From NCBI GenBank assembly GCA_021399435.1, contig JAJTUP010000072.1, positions 240,116 to 304,115 of the forward strand: a stretch of 64,000 bases of DNA, in the 5' to 3' direction. Below the pieces are notes generated by a model. That model ran no database searches. It was not told where the DNA came from and saw only the letters and a list, made by a program, of their open reading frames with translations. Made by a program: the position numbers and the translations under genes. This DNA comes from Diaporthe sp. PMI_573 (lineage: Eukaryota > Ascomycota > Sordariomycetes > Diaporthales > Diaporthaceae). Positions 32,411 through 43,371 of the stretch are shown in pieces. The stretch's first letter is position 1, and each line of letters opens with the position of its first letter.

Positions 32411-32632
32411 TTGGAATAGCACTCTGTTGGATCGCACGTAGTCCCATTGGTTGGGCAGGCTGACTAAGCCAGGGGCATAGCCGAGGAGGAGTGTCCTCTT
32501 CCTCGTACGAAACGCCCCCGCTTCCTCCATAGTTAGCGAATACATGCAATTACCAACCGAAGAACCAGACCCCTACGTACGTACGTACTATCGCCATATG
32601 GCAAAGGCCATTCAACACTTAGTGTCTATGTA
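32411..32632. repeat. LTR-like segment next to the copia remnant
   Basis: On the plus strand the segment starts TGTTGGAATAGC and ends GGCCATTCAACA, an imperfect TG...CA inverted pair of about 222 bp. It abuts the truncated copia RNase H frame at 32612-32632. It does not match the LTR at the other end (35281-35525), so it is probably a separate solo LTR or a recombinant end. Confidence 0.45.
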
Positions 32633-34128
32633 GTTAAGTTTAACTCGTCCTTCCTGAATCGAGTCTCGACTATAGTGGTATATTATATTAATATGCTTTG
32701 TTCGTTTATGGTATAGTGTATTGTGGGCTAAGTCTTTTGCGGCTTTATTATCTATATAAAGTTGTGGCCGATTAAGATTATAGCCTATCTTCAGAGTGTT
32801 ATTAAAGTACTCTGTTAAGTTATAAAGGTATTCAGCTTCTTTAACTGCTTCTTTCAGACCCATATATTCTGCCTCGCAAGAGGAAAGGGCTGTTGTTTTT
32901 TGCAGTTGTGAATTCCAGCTAACTGGATTTATCTTATTATTGATATTGTCTTTATTGTGTAGGCTGAATATATATCCTGAGGTGCTTCTTCCATTGTTTA
33001 TATCGTTACCCCAGTTAGAATCTGTATATCCTATTATTTGGATATTATTGCCAGAACAGTCGTATTGTTTGGATATATAGGGGAACTTATATAGGTATCC
33101 CCAGACCTTATTTAACTCGTCTATATGCTGTTGGCTTGGATTAGCCATATAACGAGCTAATTCGTTTATTGTATAAGTGAGATCTATTCTGGTCTTCAGG
33201 CTAGCATATAATAGGCTGCCTATTTGTTGTTGGTACCTTTCTATAGTACCTTTATCTGCTTCCCCTTTGTTCTTTTCAAGTTTTCTATTAGGGGTATATG
33301 GTGTAAGCTGAGGGATAATCTCATGCTTTTGTACCTTTTCAGGTATATTAAACTTATTAAGTATCTTGTCTATATATCTGTGCTGACTTATAGTTATTGT
33401 TTTAGTTTCTCGGTCGATTTGAATATCGTTTCCAAGAAAACTAGTTAACTCGCCTTGAAAGTCGAGGTTTATTTGTTTGCTCAGCTTATTTATTATAAAG
33501 TCGATTTTAGACTTATCTGGCCCTAGGACTATTATGTCGTCCACGTGGCATATAAACGTTATTTGGAATTCTGGGTGTATAAACACTCCCTCATCGTAGG
33601 GGCATACTATAAACCCAGCATTTTTTAGGACGCCAGATAGGTATTTATACCATAGGAGAGGTGCTTGCTTGAGCCCGTATATAGCCTTTTTGAGCTTAGC
33701 CACCTTATTTTTATATTTTTGGGTCCCTATATAGATACGAGGGTAGTTTCATATATATCTCGTAATCTATTTCTGAGTGTAGGAAGGCATTTTTAACGTC
33801 GTAGCTATATATAAGCCATCCTTTATTAACTGCTATAATAAGCAGTATAGTATATGTTTCTGGCCGGCAGACTGTGGAAAACGTTTCCAAATAGTCTATT
33901 CCAAGCTTTTGGTTATATCCCTGAATAACCCAGCGGGCTTTATATCTTATATTGTTTTCGTTATTTACTACCCAACTAGGCTTTATTATATCAGGGTTAT
34001 TAAGTATATTCGGCTCTTCGATTATAGCTGTATTTATAGTCTCTTCTTCAGGAGACTTATTTGAATCTTCTGGAGACTCAATACTAGCTAGAGCAGCCAG
34101 TAGTTTCTCTTGAAGTTTCTCTCTTTTC
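32612..34128 (-). pseudogene. copia pol remnant: reverse transcriptase and RNase H
   Basis: The frame 32612-33703 encodes the second half of the RT (AIYGLKQAPLLWYKYL, FICHVDDIIVLG with the YxDD-equivalent VDD) and RNase H (ALSSCEAEYMGLKEAVKEAE). Upstream to 34128 another frame gives the RT beginning (PSWVVNNENN, RARW-like KARWVIQGYNQ), implying a frameshift near 33705-33735. Protease and integrase are missing between gag and RT. The RNase H end is cut at DTK. The DNA is strongly AT-rich. Confidence 0.82.
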
Positions 34129-34881
34129 TCACGAGGGAGATTTTTGAAGTTGTTTTTCTTTTCTTTTTTCCCTTTTCTTTATTCGCCAGCTCTGAGGAGC
34201 TTTTTCAGGGAAGAGAAAATAGTAACTTTCTCGAGTGTGTCCCCTCAGCTTGCAGTGAGGGCATATAGAGTTTCCAGCTCCCTTTTTACCGTTAATATAT
34301 AGGGCTTTTTCAGAGGGCTTATTTAGTTTCCCCCTACTTTCGTCTAAAAGACTCGTGAAGAGAGATTCTAAGGTATATGCCTCTGGGTCTTGTCTGAGAG
34401 ACTGGGTTGTATTCTGGATAAATCCAGAGTACTCGTCGTCTAGGCTATTTAATACCCAGCTTATAGTGACTTGTTTTGGAAGCTCTATTTTATTTCTCTT
34501 CAACTCTTCGAGAAGAAGTTTTATTTTAGTTATATAGGCTTCCATAGACTCAAAGTCTTCGAGTCGAGTGTTGAAAAAGTCACGGCAGACGAGAAACTGG
34601 CTAGTAAAACCAGAGGGATTATAGTGGGATTTTAGAGCCTCCCAGGCTTCTTGGGCGCTATTAAGGTCCTTAATAAACATAATAGGACCAGGCCCACACA
34701 TCAGCTTAATATTGCTGATAGCACGCTTATTCTGGGTAACATTTAGACCTATAAAAGGCGAATCTGTATTTCCAGAGGTAGCGTTATCCCTCTCCATCCA
34801 GGCAAGGAGTTTAATACTCCAATAGACGTAGTTATCGGCCCCAGAAAGGATTGGAACACCAAACTTATCAGGGGTAGCCAT
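34129..34881 (-). CDS. copia gag protein with altered zinc knuckle
   Basis: ATG 34881 opens a 250-residue Ty1/copia gag. It includes WSIKLLAWMERD, the NSAQEAWEALKSHY region and WVLNSLDDEYSGF. The zinc knuckle reads CPHCKLRGHTRESYY: the last Cys of the CCHC pattern is Tyr, so metal binding is probably impaired. It lies directly upstream of the pol remnant on the minus strand. Confidence 0.78.
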   Translation of the reverse strand: MATPDKFGVPILSGADNYVYWSIKLLAWMERDNATSGNTDSPFIGLNVTQNKRAISNIKLMCGPGPIMFIKDLNSAQEAWEALKSHYNPSGFTSQFLVCRDFFNTRLEDFESMEAYITKIKLLLEELKRNKIELPKQVTISWVLNSLDDEYSGFIQNTTQSLRQDPEAYTLESLFTSLLDESRGKLNKPSEKALYINGKKGAGNSICPHCKLRGHTRESYYFLFPEKAPQSWRIKKREKRKEKQLQKSPS

Positions 34882-35280
34882 AGTGGAGTTTTTGAGAGAG
34901 GTTTAAGGAGGATAGAGGTAGGTGGTGTTTTGTTGTGGGTTGAAAATTCGAATAGTGGTGCTTTATGAGGGTTGAAAACTGGAGAATAAAGAGCAGAAGA
35001 AGGGCATTCGAATGGTATAGGTTTTATGTGTGTAGAGCAAATATTCGTTGAGAAACGGTTGAGTGTTTTGAGGTGGCGTAGGTGGTGTTGCAGAGCGGTC
35101 ACAGGGCGTGGAGGCACGTCTGATGAGGTGACGTTAAATCGAGCGTTCTGGTTGGTCGAGAGCTTATCGATTAGCCCAAAAGGGTAATTCCGTTGGATTC
35201 CCCGGGTCGTTCGGCTCTTGTGGCTGTGTTGGGTCGTTTTGCGTGCCGTCGAAGGTTCGAGAATTGGTGTAAGTCAGGGG

Positions 35281-35525
35281 TGTCACGTGACTAGAGATTC
35301 TTCTGGTTGGGTGCAGCGTTGATAAGAGTGGGGCAGCTGGTCTGTGCTCAGGGAAAAGTGGAGCAGCCGGAGTTCATAACCTCTTGAATTGTATGCAATA
35401 GTGCTTAATATTAAGACTATTCTAGCTCTGTGTAAGTGGGCCAGAGGCCCCCTATATATATTCGTCTTTACAGGAATAAAGATATTCCCTATTAATAATA
35501 CACTTGGTCTAGAATATTCCAACAA
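35281..35525 (-). repeat. 5' LTR of the copia element
   Basis: Read on the minus strand, the segment starts TGTTGGAATATTCTAG at 35525 and ends GTCACGTGACA at 35281, a TG...CA unit of 245 bp upstream of gag. It contains the usual AT-rich, TATA-like tract (CGAATATATATAGG). A primer-binding site should follow at about 35270-35280 but was not matched to a tRNA. Confidence 0.6.
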
Positions 35526-35577
35526 CATGAACCCTTAGACTGAACATGGACAAGGGAATCAGCCTCTTCGAGAAGAA

Positions 35578-35949
35578 ATGGTCATGTGGCGTATCCCAAA
35601 CCACAGCCGAGTTGAAAGCGATTGGCAACACGAACTGCCTGGGCTGGCACTAGCAAATGGCAGAAGCAACTTTTTTGAGAAGACTGCGAGAATAATGGGG
35701 CTACCGAAAAGTATATGGAATTCTATGCAGAGGACGCGGACGAGTGAGATTGGTAGAGATGGCGGTTCCTTAGAACAAGCTCAGGAACAAAGCGGAAGCA
35801 TCCGAAATCTAACAGAAGATGTTATTGCCAACAACGAGGAATCTGTGGGACAAGCAGAGTCCTACCAGGCACCTTCGACGCCGCAGGAGTCTCTGGATAT
35901 CGAATTCCTTTCATCTGACGGGCACGCAAGAGCAAAGGGCAAGTCTTAA
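35578..35949 (+). CDS. Hypothetical 123-residue ORF
   Basis: ATG 35578 to TAA 35949. The product is hydrophilic, Gln/Glu/Ser-rich, with no signal peptide or known motif. It begins about 50 bp beyond the copia LTR, so it may be the remainder of a gene interrupted there. Confidence 0.28.
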   Translation: MVMWRIPNHSRVESDWQHELPGLALANGRSNFFEKTARIMGLPKSIWNSMQRTRTSEIGRDGGSLEQAQEQSGSIRNLTEDVIANNEESVGQAESYQAPSTPQESLDIEFLSSDGHARAKGKS

Positions 35950-36149
35950 TAGAATGGCCTGCTGGTATCCAGCGGTAGAATTTTAATTGTGGTGTATTCT
36001 CGATTCTGGTTGATATCGACGTCACCATATCTTCAATTTATTGGATCATTGCCGAAGCCCCAAAAATTGTGTCTGATGTCGCCAACCAACCATAGTGGAG
36101 GAGACGAATCCATCGATGCTCTCCTTGTCCCTAAGCTCTGTGGTTTCGT

Positions 36150-36690
36150 CTAGTCGGGAGAGTCGCTCCTTGACTGTCTGTCGGAGTAATGGTAGGTTCG
36201 TTTTTGTCCATAGCCGTTTCCTCGTTGGGGCGGCCGGCTGCCAGCTCCAGTCGATGGCGAGGGCGATCGGGAGGTGATCGGGAGGTGGTCAGAGTCACAG
36301 TCTAGGCGTCTGTCAATCCTACAATGGATTATGCAAGCTGCCGGGTCCTCGGGGGCGAGCGTAGGGTCGATCGTGGATTCTCCGTCCTTCCACCGGGTCG
36401 GAGTTCCGGGTGCCGTGAGCAACTGAAGCTGGAAATTCTCAATGATCGCGAGCAGGTGTTGGGCGCGTGATCCATGTCCATTGTGTCGATGTGCTGTTGA
36501 CCAGAGAGGGTGGTGTATGTTAAAGTCTCCAAGAACGATGGTTCCTTCGTGCGAGTCCAGCGCACCCAGCGTGGGAGATGTGTTTGCGTGGGACGATGTG
36601 TTTGCTTGGGATGGCAGTCCACAAACGTTCTCCCCGATTTGGCCCCCCACCCGTTTCTGCATCCCTGCAAGGAACCCCGCATTAGCGTCC
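36150..36690 (-). mobile_element. Tad-like LINE, endonuclease fragment
   Basis: The minus-strand frame contains VLGDFNIHHPLWSTAH, then STIDPTLA and DSDHLPI. These are the GDFN, T-D-x and SDH motifs of the APE-type endonuclease of non-LTR retrotransposons. The T-D-L position is changed to DPT. Reverse transcriptase and gag are absent, so this is an internal fragment. Confidence 0.75.
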
Positions 36691-36892
36691 TAGAATGATG
36701 CCATGACGCGCTTTTGAACGTTTTTGCAAGAGAGCCCCAGCGTTTAATCCTGTGTCGCCGCCGACGCTCAACTCCAACTTTTCACTCCGCCTTGGCAACC
36801 AAATTGTGGTTAGCCTTGAGATTGGCAATACAATGCAAGGTACAGACCCTACAGCAGCAAGACCACATGACTCCCCATTTTCATAAAGACTC

Positions 36893-37001
36893 TCAACAAT
36901 AAACAGACCCCTTCTTCTTATCCTTCTTAGACTTCCTCGACGTGGCAGTGAAAGTGTAATCATCCTTCGCAATCTCTTCGTACTCCTTGGTGGCTTCCGG
37001 C
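36893..37001 (-). pseudogene. 3' tail of a host gene cut by hAT-C
   Basis: The minus-strand frame reads EATKEYEEIAKDDYTFTAT then a Lys-rich SRKSKKDKKKG tail and ends in TGA at 36893-36895. It looks like a natural protein C-terminus and begins exactly where the hAT-C terminal sequence starts. The parent gene was not recognised. Confidence 0.3.
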
Positions 37002-39107
37002 CAGCGCTGCCCACAATTCAATCCGCAATCCAATTTCATCCAATTCAAGCCGGCAATTCAATCCAATTCGGCCTACCCGCAAGGCAAGGCAATTCAATTC
37101 GGGGCTCACTGGGAATTGGATAGGATTGAGGTCATGCATGTCACGTGTTAGTGAATGAGATAGTGGCTCAACCTGTGGCTCAACCTCTCAGCGCCTAGCC
37201 TAATTAGGCCCTTGCCCGTCAATAACAACCACCCCGCGTCCCAGTTGACGCGTTTACTGCTGTTTTTGCTGTTTTTGCTGTTGTTGTTTTGCTGCTGCTT
37301 TTGGCCCCGCAGCTGCCAACTTGCCTTCCTTCATCAATTGCCCTGATTGAAGCAATTCAGAGTCATATTTATCCTTATCTTCATCATCGTCACAATGTCT
37401 TCGGCACCCTCTTCATTGCAGCAAACTACCCAAGGCAGTTCTAACATCTTCCGTGACGTCTTTAAACCACGCCGTTCCATTGAGGAACAGCTCGGTGGAG
37501 CCCTCGAGACAGTTCTGCCGGTTGGTACCCAAATCACAGATCTTCCAAATGCAACCTGGAATCGACGCCGCTTTGTCCTTGAGAAGCAGTTACATCGAAA
37601 AAAGACAAGGTCGTCCTGGATCCAGAATCACGGGATATTTCTCGTTGAGCTTGACTGCGACGGTAAGGAGCTAAAGGCAGCACTCTGGTCTTGTCGACGT
37701 TGTGATGAGGCCGGAAGTCCCGAGTTATTCGGCGCCAAAGCAACATCGGCCACTATATCTCACCTTCAGAAGTAAGTCTGTTTCAATAAAGCTATTCAGA
37801 TGTCCAATTGACTGGCCCAAGGAAGCACGGGATCCTCGGATATTCGACCTTTGATACTGATGATACCAAATCTTCTGTCCTTGACTTACAGCTCGATGCT
37901 GCTTCTAAACGACCTCGTCTTGGACGTTCGTCAGTACCTCGATCGACGGTTGAGCGTATTCGAGACCTCAACGTCGGGCTTACAGTTGATGCAGACCTTC
38001 CATTTTCGACAGTATCCAATCAATATCTACAGCAGGTCTTCATGACGTTAGATGCCAACCTAGCAGCACAAGTGCCTTGGAGTAGGTCCACTGTTCGGCG
38101 GGACCTCGACAAGATCTTCGCGTTAAAGAAGGTGCAGATCCGTCAACAACTTCGTGAAGCTATCACGAAGATCCATCTTAGCTTCGATCTTTGGACGTCA
38201 CCGAACAGGTTCGCGATGATGGCGGTCCATGCGCACTTTATCGACAATAAGGGCAAGCAGCAGAACGTCCTCATTGCCCTCCGTCGTCAATTGGGCTCTC
38301 ATGACGGCGAGAACCTCGCTCATACGCTCGAGAAAGTCGTCAGGGACTGGGATATTCAGGATCGAGTTGGAACTGTGATATCTGACAACGCTACGAACAA
38401 CGATACCTGCCTCAAATACTTATATCCCCGCCTTGACAGTTTGATGACGCCAATTGACGTCTAAGAGCGCCGGATGCGTTGTTTTGGTCACATCTTGAAC
38501 CTTGTTGCGCGTGCCTTCTTATATGGGGACGACGCCGACTCTTTCGAGCTTCAATCCCTTGCGTTTGAGGTGCTACAACGCGAAGAAGATGACTTACAGC
38601 ATTGGCGACGAAAAGGTCCTGTCGGGAAACTCCATAATGTCATTCGCTTTATCAGAGCTTCACCTCAACGAAGCGAAGCATTCAAGCGGACTGCTCACGA
38701 GGTAGAAGAAGAAGAGTTCTACCTTCATGACGAATCAACTGCGGAACTTGAGGTTATCCAGAACAACGAGACGCGCTGGAACTCGACGTATCTGATGATT
38801 GAACGCGCCTTCAAGAAGCAGGATGATTCGACAACTTCATCCGGCAACTGGAACGTGATCCTGATCGCTCGAAGCACGTCCCTACTCAAGGCCACTTGTC
38901 CATTGACGATTGGCGCCTGCTCGGCGAGATCAAAGAGATCCTTGAGCCTATATACCGTCTCACGATGCGTTGCCAAGGCTGTGGCAAAGGGGACGGCAAC
39001 GGGCGCCTTTGGGAGGTTATGACTGGTATCGAGTATCTGCTAGAGCATCTCGAGGACTGGAAGTTACTCTATAACGATGATATAGAGATAACGGCGCCAA
39101 TTTTGCA
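37002..39107 (+). mobile_element. hAT element remnant (hAT-C), 5' part
   Basis: The segment begins CAGCGCTGCCCACAATTCAA, a CAG-starting hAT-type terminus. At least five CAATTCAA / CCAATTC subterminal repeats follow at 37010-37125. It carries a broken hAT transposase frame and is replaced at about 39108 by Tc1/mariner sequence. The right terminus and target duplication are therefore missing. Confidence 0.75.
37395..39107 (+). pseudogene. hAT transposase of hAT-C, broken
   Basis: ATG 37395 gives MSSAPSSLQQ. A BED-type finger (CRRCDEAG...HLQKKH) spans an intron starting GTAAGT at 37772, with AG at about 37819. The frame then has FDLWTSPNRF and VISDNATNND. A TAA at 38462-38464 interrupts it; the same frame continues with CFGHILNLVARAF, ETRWNSTYLMIERAF. 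Near 38825 the coding signal shifts frame to DDWRLLGEIKEIL. It ends at the junction with mariner sequence, so the dimerisation domain is missing. It is distantly related to the hAT piece fused to the NACHT gene at the left edge. Confidence 0.8.
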
Positions 39108-39437
39108 ACAGCAAGTACAGTCCCGATCTGAATCCCATCGAGAATGTATGGGCCGAGATGAAGAGATGGATTGACTTCAATTACAACATCGAGGACCTCG
39201 CCGGCGACGGCCTTCGAGCAGCTATTCTCGAAGCCTGGGCTTCGCTCGACGAGGACTTCTCGAAGAGTCAAAACTTGTTGCGGTCTCAAGTGCAGTCAGA
39301 CCCAATCAGTCATCCAACATATCTCTGGTTTCGAAATCAGACCAGAACCAGCGGCGAAGATGAGAATCAACTACACGAGCTGCCACCTGGTCCTCCGGAC
39401 TGGTCTCAAATGGAGTCCGGTTCAGGCACTCAGTGAT
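39108..39437 (+). mobile_element. Tc1/mariner transposase C-terminal fragment
   Basis: After about 39105 the frame reads YSPDLNPIENVWAEMKRWI, the signature around the third catalytic acidic residue (Glu) of Tc1/mariner DDE transposases. A helical tail follows (RAAILEAWASLDEDF). Everything upstream of the motif is hAT. The two transposases are joined in a readable frame over the junction. Confidence 0.75.
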
Positions 39438-39524
39438 AAGAAGGCCGTAACAGCCTCAGTGATTAAGGAAACCAAGACCGGTCTTCTCAAATAAGCTTTG
39501 AAGACAGGACTGATGGTATCCTTT

Positions 39525-40375
39525 TTACACTTCTAACCAGTAGCGACCGAGTGGTGGTGGTCGCTTTATGTGTTTCTGGGCATCAGCTAACACATCTCTA
39601 GCCTTGTCTAACTCTTCCGATCTCATGGACTCTTGCTCCTTGGAAGTTAGCTTTTTCGGCTTTTGCAGAATTCTCTCCACCTCAACGATCTTTGCAAGGT
39701 CTTCTTTCACATCCTTGCTTATGAATCGTTTCTCATCACGGATCTCAGCACATATATGGGGCTGGAGCGAGTCTTCATAGAATTTATGAAGCTCTTCCGA
39801 AGTAATCTTGAGCGGCACATCTTCGAAATCTTCCTCTTTCCTCACATCCTCCTCGCAAATAAAGTCTTTGAGGGAGAGGTCCAAAGTGCATCCATTGACA
39901 GGCTTTCCATCTTTGCCGATGAACATCTGGATTTTGAGATCATTATCAGAACCACCACAACAACACGGTGTTCCAGAAACTGCTCTTACCTGGTGGTCAA
40001 TGGTTGTGACTCGGGTCCACTGTTGGTCTTTTTCATCAAACCGGGCCTGCCATACGGAAAACCACGCTTCTCGCCCGCCATCGTCAGCGCTACTAGTCCT
40101 CGAGGTGCGGTTAAGGTGTGTATAAATGGAGGTCTCCGACCACTGGCTTGTTCCGGCTGCGTGCGCGTCCCAGGAACCGAGTGCTTCAGTCGCCTTCGAC
40201 TCTGGGTGCTCCATGGCATAAAACATCTTTTGTTGCTTTGAGTTGGGCGGCCGGAGAGAACTTGATGAACTCCTCAATGACTTGCAGTCGTAGGTCGAAG
40301 GGGAGACGGGAGTATTGGGGAAACGCCATGGTCGACGACGCTGACGGGGTCTGAGAGGTCGCCATCTCTCCTGCT
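39525..40375 (-). CDS. Hypothetical protein, possibly F-box-like start
   Basis: ATG 40370 opens a 59-codon frame with MAFPQYSRLPFDLRLQVIEEF, similar to the SRLPxELR start of many fungal 2EXR/F-box proteins. It ends in TGA. An adjacent frame continues to the stop at 39525 with a Lys/Glu-rich, probably helical C-terminus (KITSEELHKFYEDSL, KEDLAKIVEVERILQKPKK). Either an intron joins the two or a frameshift broke the gene. Its promoter is about 70 bp from the hAT-D insertion. Confidence 0.42.
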
Positions 40376-40450
40376 GGGCGTGGTTGTTGGTTGCAGAGAA
40401 TGGTTGTCGAAATTGTTTGGTGGGATTGTTCCCGGTTGAGAGGTTATTGG

Positions 40451-42923
40451 TAGTGATGCATTTTTCTGTACACGTACGTACGTACGTACTGTATTTTGGG
40501 TAGCTGTACGTACGTACAACTTTTCTGTACGTACAAAATTGTACCATACAAATTTCCTCCTTCCTTTTTAGGCAATAGTTGAGTACGAGCATTCATACGG
40601 TCCTGGTCTCCTGTCACTCTAGTCTCCAACCACTGATTCCACTTCAGTACCAACCCCCAATATATCACCTGTCGACTGTAAGACACCTTCCCACTCGAAA
40701 TCTCCATTGGCAGAGGCCATCACACCATCCATCCAGACCTTCTTGCCCTGCGCATTCACAAACAACTCGAGGTACGAATCTTCAAGTTCCAGCCAGTCCT
40801 TCTCCTCAAGATCCGCCCAGCGCTTTTTATGCGTGTACTTCTGATCCTTAAGGCGATCTAATACGCGATCATTCATAAAAATGAAGGCCTGCATGTCCGC
40901 GTGCATGGGCGTAAGGCGATTTCGAGCTTTCGTGTGTATGAAACTGATAGCAGAGAAACTTCGTTCTGAAGGTACGGAGTTTGCAAGCGTGTTCATTACC
41001 TTCACAGCTACTCTAGCCAGAATCGAGCCCTGGTTGAGGAGGCACTGCCACGCCATTGCTGGCCTGAAGCCATCGTCGTATACAGCGCTGTGCTTATTGA
41101 ATAAGCCGTCTGGGCCGCCTGTACGCATTCGGAAGTGTGTGAATTCGGAGAGGGCACGGTGATACTCGTCGTCATTTTCCAGCTGTTTCTGCAAATATTC
41201 TTGTACGCGTGCAAAGACGCTAGGCGGAAGTTTCGAGTTTGGACCTGTTGTATCAGGCCGGAGGGCATCGGCGATCCAATGTATATCGTACGTTTGCTTA
41301 TCAAGCCTAGCTTTGAATATAGCGTCAATATCGTCCCACGGAATATCAGGGAACTGATCAGCCTCTCTCATCTCAGCCCATTTGCTTTTGATTTGCAGCC
41401 AGCGATTTACAACGTGTGCAATTCCCGCCCCATCAGCCTCAGAAGCGTGTTGAAAGTCGTTCACCGGTTTCAGCACAGCGATCGCAGCCTCGAGTTCTAG
41501 CCAGAAGCTGCTGTCTTTGATGATCCGAACCGCTTCGGGCAGGAGAACGGGGCAATCTTGAGATCGCAACTCATCCCGTACATCTTTTCGAACAGACCAG
41601 TCTCTGGCAGGATCTCGAGAACGGAGGAGGGAGAAGAAAGAATTGTACTGGGAACCCCAGCGTGTAATTATACTGTTCGGAACGAGCAGGTTAGTATATC
41701 GATTTCTCAGTCGCAGCTAACAATTCACCGGTACCTTCTGATCAGCGCGCGAGTTACTCCGTTCCACCTTGTGCGCTGGCACATTCTCAATCTTTGTAAT
41801 TGTAATTTAGACCGTGAGAAGAACACGAGCAGGGTGCTGACGTTGTTAAAGAGATCCTCGAAGAAGGGAAGAAGAAGAATATCTTTAATCAGAAGCTGAA
41901 GGCCGTGAGAATCGCACAGAGAGAAGTTGATGTATGAGAGCTCTGGGAATCCCCCTAGCAGGTCGTGTACAGAGCGCATCGTATTTTCGGTATCCGTACA
42001 GATAGAATTGATCCTGGAGAGATCGCCGCCGCACAGCTGCTGCATTTCTCCCCAGATCAGCCGCACCCAGTTCTCTGCCGTGTGCTGTTCGTCTCCCGTG
42101 TCAAGTGTTTTCCAGTAGAAGGCCGGGCCGTCTGGTACCTGTACCGAGATATTAACGATCCTGTGGCCCGAGACATTATCGGAGGCGTCAAATATGATGT
42201 TGAACCATTCCGAGCTGGTAATACGTTTGAAAACCTCGTCATAGATTTCCTAATAGAACTCGGGAAGAATTCGCGTGATGACGGCACGGCTAGGGGGCTT
42301 CCAGCCAGGCTTGATGCGAGTGAAGAAATAACGCCAACGACGGCTCTCGAAGAGGCTGAAGGGGCGACCGCCGGCGATTACAGCAGCGGCGGCATCATAG
42401 GCGAAACTGCGGCTCTCGTCCTGAGAGATATGCTGAATTCCGACCTCCGTTATCTTCTTTTGTACAGCTTCAGAATATGAGGGAAGATAGCCGGCGTTAT
42501 CTCGAGCTTGGCGCTCTTGTCGCTGCGTAGCTTGCCATTTGTCACACGCAGCGAGGTGCTCTTTCGGCCTCCCAACAGAGGTCGCTGCAAACTCCTTCTG
42601 GCAGTGACGGCATCTGTATCGCTTGCTTTTCTTGGGGTTCGAGCGGCCGAGGTCGATAAACTGTCGCCAAATGAAGGCAGCGTCAGCTTTGGCAGGGGCC
42701 ATCTTTTTTGGCGATGCGTTCAATTGGGAGAGAATGGCAGAGTAACGCTGAGTTGTTAAGCCGGCAAAGTTTTGTACAGCTCCGTACTTGTACGGCATGA
42801 CCCATAAATTACCTGATTTGGAATATAGTGGGCTCAGTCGTACGTACATAGTACATGTACGTACATTTTCTTCCTGTACGTACGTACGTACAACAAGGTT
42901 GTACAAACTGTACAACATCACTA
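40451..42923 (-). mobile_element. hAT-D copy 1 (2473 bp) with 8-bp target duplication
   Basis: The ends are TAGTGATG at 40451-40458 and CATCACTA at 42916-42923. The target duplication GTTATTGG is at 40443-40450 and 42924-42931. Subterminal arrays of GTACGTAC occur on both sides. It is the same length as, and nearly identical to, copy 2 at 56921-59393, in opposite orientation. The insertion lies at the edge of a pogo fragment. Confidence 0.96.
40619..42702 (-). pseudogene. hAT-D transposase, nonsense mutation at codon 151
   Basis: The structure mirrors copy 2: ATG 42702, intron 41673-41734, stop at 40619. Codon 151 (42252-42250) is TAG here but CAG in copy 2, so this copy encodes only 150 residues with the BED finger. 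Other differences I saw: Glu/Asp, Ser/Pro, Tyr/His, Arg/Leu and one silent change. The protein is dead, but the ends remain and could be mobilised by copy 2. Confidence 0.93.
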
Positions 42924-43108
42924 GTTATTGGGAACTGGTTCCAGCTACTCCATAACATGATGGCCAAGCATGGGATCACAGACAACGACCTGTACAATTT
43001 TAACGAAACTGGCTTCATGATGGGCGTAATAACTGCATTAATGGTTGTTACACGTTCTGATCGCCATGGAAATGCTAAATCTGTACAGCCTAGAAACCGT
43101 GAATGGGC
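42924..43108 (+). pseudogene. pogo transposase fragment
   Basis: The frame reads VIGNWFQLLHNMMAKHGIT then NFNETGFMMG, and TRSDRHGNAKS. It aligns with residues 142-205 of the intact pogo transposase at 30750, at clearly lower identity. The catalytic Asp168 is Asn here. It starts at the hAT-D target duplication and ends at GAATGGGCAACA. Confidence 0.85.
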
Positions 43109-43371
43109 AACAATCATGTATCAGTATGCACGACACGTCAAACATCTCCAGGGGAGTGTGGGCAGGGCACTGCTTCAACATCACGACGTTGGCGAGACAT
43201 GCGGACAAGATGCAGGGAGCGGAGTGGAGAGATGTGAGCGAGGATGTTGCGAGTGAGATTGCGGGTATTTGGGAGGCTGAATACGGCCCGGATTGGCGTG
43301 AGACCGTCTGCAAAGTCTGGTATCAGACTTACGGGTGTCATCCGAGGGTCGGAACCCAAGGCTCAGGATAG
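43109..43371 (+). CDS. Hypothetical C-terminal ORF fragment
   Basis: After the pogo scrap the frame reads CFNITTLARHADKMQ then DVASEIAGIWEAEYGPDWRE and CKVWYQTYGC, ending TAG at 43371. It looks like a natural small Cys-containing domain of a host gene. The start is lost to the pogo junction. Family not recognised. Confidence 0.33.

Noticed and set aside
36682..37014. 110-codon minus-strand ORF
   Set aside because: Crosses the hAT-C terminus and consists of Arg/Ser/Leu-rich filler; the adjacent frame looks like the real gene tail.
40470..40545. ACGT repeats as a telomere-like or CRISPR-like array
   Set aside because: No spacers and not a fungal telomere unit; they are part of the hAT-D subterminal region in both copies.
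40444..40592. Start of the 355-codon ORF 39525-40592 inside hAT-D
   Set aside because: The first 50 codons are hAT-D terminal sequence (VRTYVRTC-like translation of ACGT repeats), not part of the host gene.
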